A stretch of 9,210 bases of DNA from Alphaproteobacteria bacterium (lineage in GTDB: Bacteria; Pseudomonadota; Alphaproteobacteria; RS24), in contig RFZE01000053.1 of assembly GCA_009920875.1 (NCBI GenBank), forward strand, positions 1 to 9,210, written 5' to 3'. Positions within the stretch are counted from its first letter, which is position 1, and every line of letters begins with the position of its first letter. The position numbers and the translations under genes are program-made. The notes beneath the pieces were generated by a model. The model was not told the origin of the DNA and searched no databases. It saw nothing but the letters and a program-made list of their open reading frames with translations. Below, piece by piece: positions 6,085 through 9,210 of this stretch.

Positions 6085-7089
6085 ATGTCCGAAAATCTGC
6101 CTCAAACCATGAACGCCATCGCCATTGGCGAGGGCGGCGCGCCCGAAAGCCTGTATCTCGCCGCACGTGACTTGCCAAAACCGCAAGCGGGCGAGATTTT
6201 GGTGCGGCTTGGCGCGGCCGGGGTCAATCGCGGCGATTGTATGCAGCGCATCGGGCTTTATCCGCCGCCGCCCGGCGCGCCCGATATTATGGGCTTGGAG
6301 TTTGCCGGCACTGTGGTCGCGCGCGGCGATAATGCCGATAAATGGCAAATCGGTGATCGCGTGGCAGCGCTGGTCGCCGGTGGCGCTTACGCTGAATATG
6401 CCTGTGTCCATCAAGACCACGCATTGGCCGTGCCCGATAATATGAGCTTCACCGATGCAGCCGCCCTGCCAGAGACGATTTTCACCGTTTTTGCCAATGT
6501 TTTTGAAGGCGGCGCGTTACAAAAAGGCGAGACGCTTTTGGTGCATGGCGGCTCAAGCGGCATTGGCACAACGGCCATTCAAATGGCCAAACATTTCGGA
6601 GCCAAAGTCATCATCACCGCCGGTTCTGACGATAAATGCGCAGCGTGCCGTGATTTCGGTGCCGATTTGACGGTGAATTACCAAAGCCAAGATTTTGTTG
6701 ACGCATGTCGCGATTTTACCAATGGCGCGGGGGTTAATGTCATTCTCGATATGGTCGGCGGCGATTATATTGCGCGCAATATGGAAGCCGCAGCGATGGG
6801 CGGGCGCATCGTCAATATTGCCTATATGCAGGGCTTTTCGGCAGAAGTGAATTTTCTGCCAGTCATGTTGAAACGGCTGACTTTAACCGGCTCAACCTTG
6901 CGGGCCCGCCCTTTGGCTGAGAAAACCCGCCTTACCGAGGCCGTCAATAAAGCCTTTTGGCCGCATATTGGCGCGGCGGTGAAGCCGATTGTCGATAGCG
7001 TTTATCCATTGGCCGAAGCGGGCAAAGCCCATGCGCATATGGAAAGCAGCCATCATATCGGTAAAATCATTCTTGATTGCAGCAGCTAG
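6085..7089 (+). CDS. NAD(P)H quinone oxidoreductase, zinc-free MDR family (PIG3-like)
   Basis: This is a medium-chain dehydrogenase/reductase of the quinone oxidoreductase branch, which reduces quinones or similar carbonyl compounds with NADPH in the cytoplasm. The 334 residues (family about 325-335) comprise an N-terminal GroES-like domain with AGVNRGDCMQR (45-55) and PDIMGLEFAG (66-75), then a Rossmann domain. That domain has the nucleotide loop HGGSSGIGTTAIQMAK (154-169) and a GSDDKC segment at 180-185, where NADP-binding relatives contact the 2'-phosphate. The catalytic and structural zinc cysteine clusters of alcohol dehydrogenases are absent. The G-L-Y-P-P-P-P-G-A-P-D segment is typical of the PIG3-like subgroup. 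The start ATG has GGAAAG 8 bases upstream. The gene is divergent from DUF1192 with 56 bases between, and the physiological substrate is unknown. Confidence 0.9.
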   Translation: MSENLPQTMNAIAIGEGGAPESLYLAARDLPKPQAGEILVRLGAAGVNRGDCMQRIGLYPPPPGAPDIMGLEFAGTVVARGDNADKWQIGDRVAALVAGGAYAEYACVHQDHALAVPDNMSFTDAAALPETIFTVFANVFEGGALQKGETLLVHGGSSGIGTTAIQMAKHFGAKVIITAGSDDKCAACRDFGADLTVNYQSQDFVDACRDFTNGAGVNVILDMVGGDYIARNMEAAAMGGRIVNIAYMQGFSAEVNFLPVMLKRLTLTGSTLRARPLAEKTRLTEAVNKAFWPHIGAAVKPIVDSVYPLAEAGKAHAHMESSHHIGKIILDCSS

Positions 7090-7102
7090 ACGCACAATTT
7101 CT

Positions 7103-7131
7103 TTGCAGCTTTGGTGGGCTTGCGCTATATA
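7103..7131 (+). promoter_or_regulatory. trcR promoter (-35/-10)
   Basis: TTGCAG at 7103-7108 and TATATA at 7126-7131 are 17 bases apart, beginning 14 bases after the oxidoreductase stop. An inverted repeat, GGGCTT (7116-7121) and AAGCCC (7131-7136), flanks the -10 element and might be a regulator site. Transcription would begin near 7138, leaving a leader of about 80 bases. Confidence 0.7.
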
Positions 7132-7163
7132 AGCCCCATATTCACTGAAATCGTTGTTTATTT

Positions 7164-7182
7164 GATGCATGGCTCATGCGTC
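7164..7182 (+). other. Hairpin in the trcR leader
   Basis: GATGCATG (7164-7171) can pair with CATGCGTC (7175-7182), with one G-U pair and a 3-base loop. It includes the first ATG of the 19-codon leader ORF. It is short, so only modest stability is expected. Confidence 0.35.
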
Positions 7183-7224
7183 ATGAAACCTATGCAGCGT
7201 TTGACCGTTTGGAGACTGACATGA
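7165..7224 (+). CDS. Possible 19-codon leader ORF before trcR
   Basis: An ATG at 7165 opens a frame of 19 codons whose TGA overlaps the trcR ATG as ATGA, the usual layout of translational coupling. The peptide would begin MHGSCVMKPM and is basic with two further in-frame Met codons (7183, 7192). No Shine-Dalgarno sequence precedes any of the three ATGs, so it may never be translated; chance is a serious alternative. Confidence 0.25.
   Translation: MHGSCVMKPMQRLTVWRLT
7211..7214 (+). promoter_or_regulatory. Ribosome binding site that fixes the trcR start
   Basis: GGAG ends 6 bases before the ATG at 7221. The upstream in-frame ATG at 7176 has no such site, and the family sequence begins after 7221. 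Confidence 0.65.
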
Positions 7225-7982
7225 CAGCACCGCTTATGCCCAAAGCCACCGCCGTATGGCTGGTAGACAATACCGCCCTGACATTCGATCAGATTGCCCT
7301 GTTTTGCGGCTTGCACCCGCTGGAAGTCAAAGGCATTGCCAATGGTGATATTGCCACCGGCATTAAGGGCATGGACCCGATCAGCAATGGCCAGCTGACG
7401 CGCGATGAGATTGAACGCTGCCAAAATGATGCCACGGCTGAATTGCAATTGGCCGACGCCAAGCGCGATATTCCGGCTCCCAAGCCACGCAAAGGATCAC
7501 GCTATACGCCGCTCTCCAAACGACAAGAACGCCCCGATGCCATTGCTTGGCTGGTACGCAATCACCCTGAATTGAACGATGCGGAAATCGGCCGCCTTGT
7601 CGGCACAACCAAGCCGACCATTCAAAGCATTCGCGACCGCTCGCATTGGAACATGGCCAATATAACGCCGCTTGATCCGGTGACTTTGGGCATGTGCAGT
7701 CAGATTGAGCTTGATGAATATGTCGCCAAAGCGGCCAAACGCGAAGAACGGCGTCAAAAACGTCTGGCGCGCGAAGCGGCGAAAAATGGCGAAGTGTTGA
7801 AAGATGCAACCGAAACCACGGCACTCACATCCGAAACCCCGGAAGTAACTCCAATGGATACACCGGCGGAAACGCCGCAGCCGATTGATGATAGCCAAGT
7901 ATTTGCTGACAGCCCGTCATCTGACACGGCTGACGAAAGCACAGACGAACCACTGCGTCCGGAAGACGTTTTTAAATCATAG
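7221..7982 (+). CDS. trcR: Cell cycle transcriptional regulator TrcR (DUF1013 family)
   Basis: TrcR is an alphaproteobacterial DNA-binding regulator named for its role in the Caulobacter cell cycle, where it is associated with transcription. The 253-residue protein begins MTAPLMPKATAVWLVDNTAL and has a first helix-turn-helix-like unit (about 8-45, ending in LHPLEVKGIANG). A second follows at about 106-142 (AIAWLVRNHPELNDAEIGRL, then TTKPTIQSIRDR). After IELDEYVAKAAKR comes a charged helix rich in Arg, Lys and Glu (168-190). The last 60 residues are acidic and rich in Thr, Ser, Pro and Glu, probably disordered, ending PEDVFKS. The frame is open back to an ATG at 7176, but GGAG before 7221 and the family's usual start favour 7221. 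It has its own promoter and converges with a YdcH-type gene 13 bases past its stop. Confidence 0.9.
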   Translation: MTAPLMPKATAVWLVDNTALTFDQIALFCGLHPLEVKGIANGDIATGIKGMDPISNGQLTRDEIERCQNDATAELQLADAKRDIPAPKPRKGSRYTPLSKRQERPDAIAWLVRNHPELNDAEIGRLVGTTKPTIQSIRDRSHWNMANITPLDPVTLGMCSQIELDEYVAKAAKREERRQKRLAREAAKNGEVLKDATETTALTSETPEVTPMDTPAETPQPIDDSQVFADSPSSDTADESTDEPLRPEDVFKS

Positions 7983-7987
7983 TTGCA

Positions 7988-8011
7988 GCGCGGGCTTATG
8001 CCTGCTCGCGC
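7988..8011. terminator. Weak GC-rich hairpin between trcR and the YdcH-type gene
   Basis: GCGGGC (7990-7995) pairs with GCCTGC (8000-8005), one G-U, around the loop TTAT; outer bases GCGCG/CGCGC allow an alternative stem. It lies at the convergent junction but has no T run on either strand, so it is only a possible bidirectional terminator. Confidence 0.25.
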
Positions 8012-8166
8012 AAGGCCTCAATCTGCTCCTTGAGAGCAAGCTTCTTGCGCTTGAGCGTCCATATATCGAGCGTGTCTTCAGACAAATCGGCCTGTCGGGC
8101 GCGAATCTCATCCTCCAGCTCACTATGCTGGCGCTGCAAACTTGTGAGGCGTGCATTGATGGTCAT
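7996..8166 (-). CDS. YdcH family (DUF465) small coiled-coil protein
   Basis: This is a 56-residue, highly charged protein predicted to be a helical hairpin. It begins MTINARLTSLQRQHSELEDE and has LKRKKLALKEQIEAL at 38-52. The spacing of Gln-x-x-His-x-x-Leu-Glu followed by a Leu-Lys-x-x-Lys-Leu-x-Leu-Lys-x-x-Ile core is the signature of the DUF465/YdcH family, whose function is not established as far as I know. The frame extends upstream to 8244, but GGGAGGT 4 bases before the ATG at 8166-8164 is a near-perfect ribosome binding site and the extra 26 residues do not fit the family. It converges with trcR and is divergent from purE across a 161-base gap. I found no clear promoter for it. Confidence 0.88.
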   Translation of the reverse strand: MTINARLTSLQRQHSELEDEIRARQADLSEDTLDIWTLKRKKLALKEQIEALREQA

Positions 8167-8170
8167 AGCC

Positions 8171-8177
8171 ACCTCCC
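8171..8177 (-). promoter_or_regulatory. Strong ribosome binding site of the YdcH-type gene
   Basis: The minus strand reads GGGAGGT, 4 bases before the ATG at 8166-8164. It decides the 56-residue start. Confidence 0.75.
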
Positions 8178-8250
8178 TTTTTTGCCTTTTCAGCGTGACA
8201 GTTTGCTTGGCCCGTGTCCATGAATAAATGCGAAAAAGCGCCAAAACGGC

Positions 8251-8279
8251 TTGAAATAGATGTATAATTCAGGCTATAC
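8251..8279 (+). promoter_or_regulatory. Candidate purE promoter region
   Basis: Two overlapping possibilities exist. TTGAAA (8251-8256) lies 17 bases before CTATAC (8274-8279). A perfect -10 box TATAAT sits at 8263-8268, but no acceptable -35 stands at the right distance. Either start would give a leader of roughly 40-55 bases. No purine riboswitch or PurR-like site was recognised. Confidence 0.4.
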
Positions 8280-8288
8280 CCGCGCTTT

Positions 8289-8304
8289 CCTGTTTTCGGA
8301 CAGG
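8289..8304 (+). other. Small hairpin in the purE leader
   Basis: CCTGT (8289-8293) and ACAGG (8300-8304) are perfect inverted arms with a 6-base loop, ending 13 bases before the GGAGG ribosome binding site. Short enough to be chance. Confidence 0.3.
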
Positions 8305-8327
8305 CCATTCACGCGGCGGAGGCGATA

Positions 8328-8819
8328 ATGAGCGACGCGAAAATCGGCATAATTATGGGTAGCCAGAGCGACTGGCCGACCATGAAACACGCGGCGGATA
8401 TTCTTGACGAATTGGCCGTTGCCCATGAATGCAAAATCGTTTCGGCGCACCGCACGCCAGACCGCATGTATGATTATGCCCGTGCCGCCAAAGAAAACGG
8501 CCTGAAAGTGATTATTGCGGGCGCCGGTGGGGCGGCGCATTTGCCAGGCATGACCGCCGCTTTAACGCCGATTCCCGTGCTCGGCGTGCCCATACAGTCA
8601 AAAACGCTGTCAGGCCAGGACTCGCTTTTGTCCATTGTGCAAATGCCTGCCGGTGTGCCGGTCGGTACTTTGGCGATTGGCGAGGCCGGTGCCAAAAATG
8701 CGGCGCTCTTGGCCGCTGCCATTGTCGCCAATGAAGATGCCGAACTGGCTGAAAGGCTGGACGCCTGGCGCGCCGCGCGCACGGCAGATGTGCAAGAGTT
8801 CCCCAGTGACGACGGATAA
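8328..8819 (+). CDS. purE: N5-carboxyaminoimidazole ribonucleotide mutase (class I PurE)
   Basis: PurE converts N5-CAIR to CAIR in purine biosynthesis, acting after PurK, in the cytoplasm. The 163 residues have the class I motifs in order: GSQSDW (11-16), SAHRTP (39-44) with the catalytic His41, AGAGGAAHLPGM (64-75) and SLLSIVQMPAGVPVGTLAIG (99-118). Presence of purK right after it supports the mutase (class I) rather than the direct carboxylase (class II) reaction. GGAGG at 8318-8322 lies 5 bases before the ATG. It is the first gene of a purE-purK pair and overlaps purK by about 14 bases. The C-terminal region after residue 145 is a short variable tail. Assignment is secure. Confidence 0.97.
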   Translation: MSDAKIGIIMGSQSDWPTMKHAADILDELAVAHECKIVSAHRTPDRMYDYARAAKENGLKVIIAGAGGAAHLPGMTAALTPIPVLGVPIQSKTLSGQDSLLSIVQMPAGVPVGTLAIGEAGAKNAALLAAAIVANEDAELAERLDAWRAARTADVQEFPSDDG

Positions 8820-9210
8820 TCGGCCTAAAGATAACGCCATCAAAACCATTGGCATTGTCGGCGGCGGCCAATTGGGCCGCATGCTGGCCTTGGCTGCGGC
8901 AGAATTGGGCCTGAAAACCCATATTTATTGCCCCGAAGCCGACTGCCCCGCCGCACAGGTATCAAGCGCGTTCACCGCCGCCGCTTATGATGATGAGGCC
9001 GCCTTATCGGCCTTTGCCGCCGCGGTTGATGTCGTCACTTATGAGTTTGAAAATATTCCCGTCGCCACGGTGGCGCATATTGCAGCCGCGAAAAATGTTT
9101 TTCCATCCGCCAAGGCGTTGAAAATCGCCCAAGACCGCTTTGAAGAAAAGTCCTTCATGCGTGCACAAGGTTTCGGCGTTGCCGATTTCTTCGATATTAC
9201 CGATTTGGCC
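8806..9210 (+). CDS. purK: N5-carboxyaminoimidazole ribonucleotide synthase, N-terminal part (3' end outside window)
   Basis: PurK is an ATP-grasp enzyme that carboxylates AIR to N5-CAIR with ATP and bicarbonate, feeding PurE. The window holds 135 codons of a protein usually about 360-390 residues long. Visible features are the N-terminal nucleotide-fold motif IGIVGGGQLGRML, the VVTYEFENIP segment in the first domain, and the AQDRFEEKSF stretch that leads into the ATP-grasp domain. Two starts are possible in frame: GTG at 8806, with AAGAG 7 bases upstream, and ATG at 8788, with no ribosome binding site. GTG is preferred and gives an overlap of 14 bases with purE; the ATG would overlap by 32. 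Overlap implies coupled synthesis of the two enzymes. Confidence 0.93.
   Translation, partial: MTTDNRPKDNAIKTIGIVGGGQLGRMLALAAAELGLKTHIYCPEADCPAAQVSSAFTAAAYDDEAALSAFAAAVDVVTYEFENIPVATVAHIAAAKNVFPSAKALKIAQDRFEEKSFMRAQGFGVADFFDITDLA

Noticed and set aside
6029..6178. Fifty-residue N-terminal extension of the DUF1192 frame
   Set aside because: It overlaps the divergent oxidoreductase gene, is rich in Arg and Trp without family similarity, and a good ribosome binding site precedes the internal ATG at 6028.
7176..7220. Fifteen-residue N-terminal extension of TrcR
   Set aside because: No ribosome binding site precedes the ATG at 7176, while GGAG precedes 7221, where the family sequence begins.
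8167..8244. N-terminal extension of the YdcH-type frame
   Set aside because: The near-perfect GGGAGGT before the ATG at 8166 and the usual family length favour the shorter protein.
2535..8316. Shared 14-mer GCCATTCACGCGGC near 2536 and near 8303
   Set aside because: One copy is inside suhB coding sequence and the other in the purE leader; with only two copies and no symmetry, chance is the simplest reading.

Overview
This window reads as ordinary chromosomal DNA of an alphaproteobacterium. The markers are a TrcR (DUF1013) cell-cycle regulator, a DUF1192 protein, a DUF465/YdcH protein, a cysteine-free bL31 of the alphaproteobacterial kind, and an EF-P/SuhB pair. GC content is moderate. I cannot name the genus. 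There is no tRNA, rRNA, CRISPR array, insertion sequence or phage gene, and no gene-free stretch over about 160 bases.

Layout from left to right. (1) A plus-strand run, aroC (3' part), thiE-like, efp and suhB-like, packed tightly (a one-base overlap, a 64-base gap, direct abutment). It covers aromatic precursor synthesis, thiamine phosphate synthesis, translation and phosphatase/RNA-related functions. (2) A minus-strand pair that converges on suhB: an MsbA-like ABC exporter followed after 6 bases by a family 10 (fucosyltransferase-type) glycosyltransferase. This is the most accessory-looking part. The glycosyltransferase gene is visibly more AT-rich than its neighbours. (3) rpmE (bL31) with a clear promoter and a strong intrinsic terminator whose stem lies inside the end of the convergent DUF1192 gene. 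(4) A zinc-free quinone oxidoreductase of the PIG3 type, divergent from DUF1192. (5) trcR with a promoter nearly identical in layout to that of rpmE, and a leader containing a 19-codon ORF that ends on the trcR start codon. (6) A small YdcH-type coiled-coil gene convergent with trcR, then purE and the start of purK (purine biosynthesis), which overlap by 14 bases if purK starts at its GTG.

No undescribed multi-gene system stands out. The best leads are the exporter/glycosyltransferase pair as a possible cell-surface glycan unit, the terminator embedded in a coding region, the trcR leader ORF, and inverted repeats in two promoter regions that could be operators. All regulatory calls are by eye and have not been tested against other genomes.
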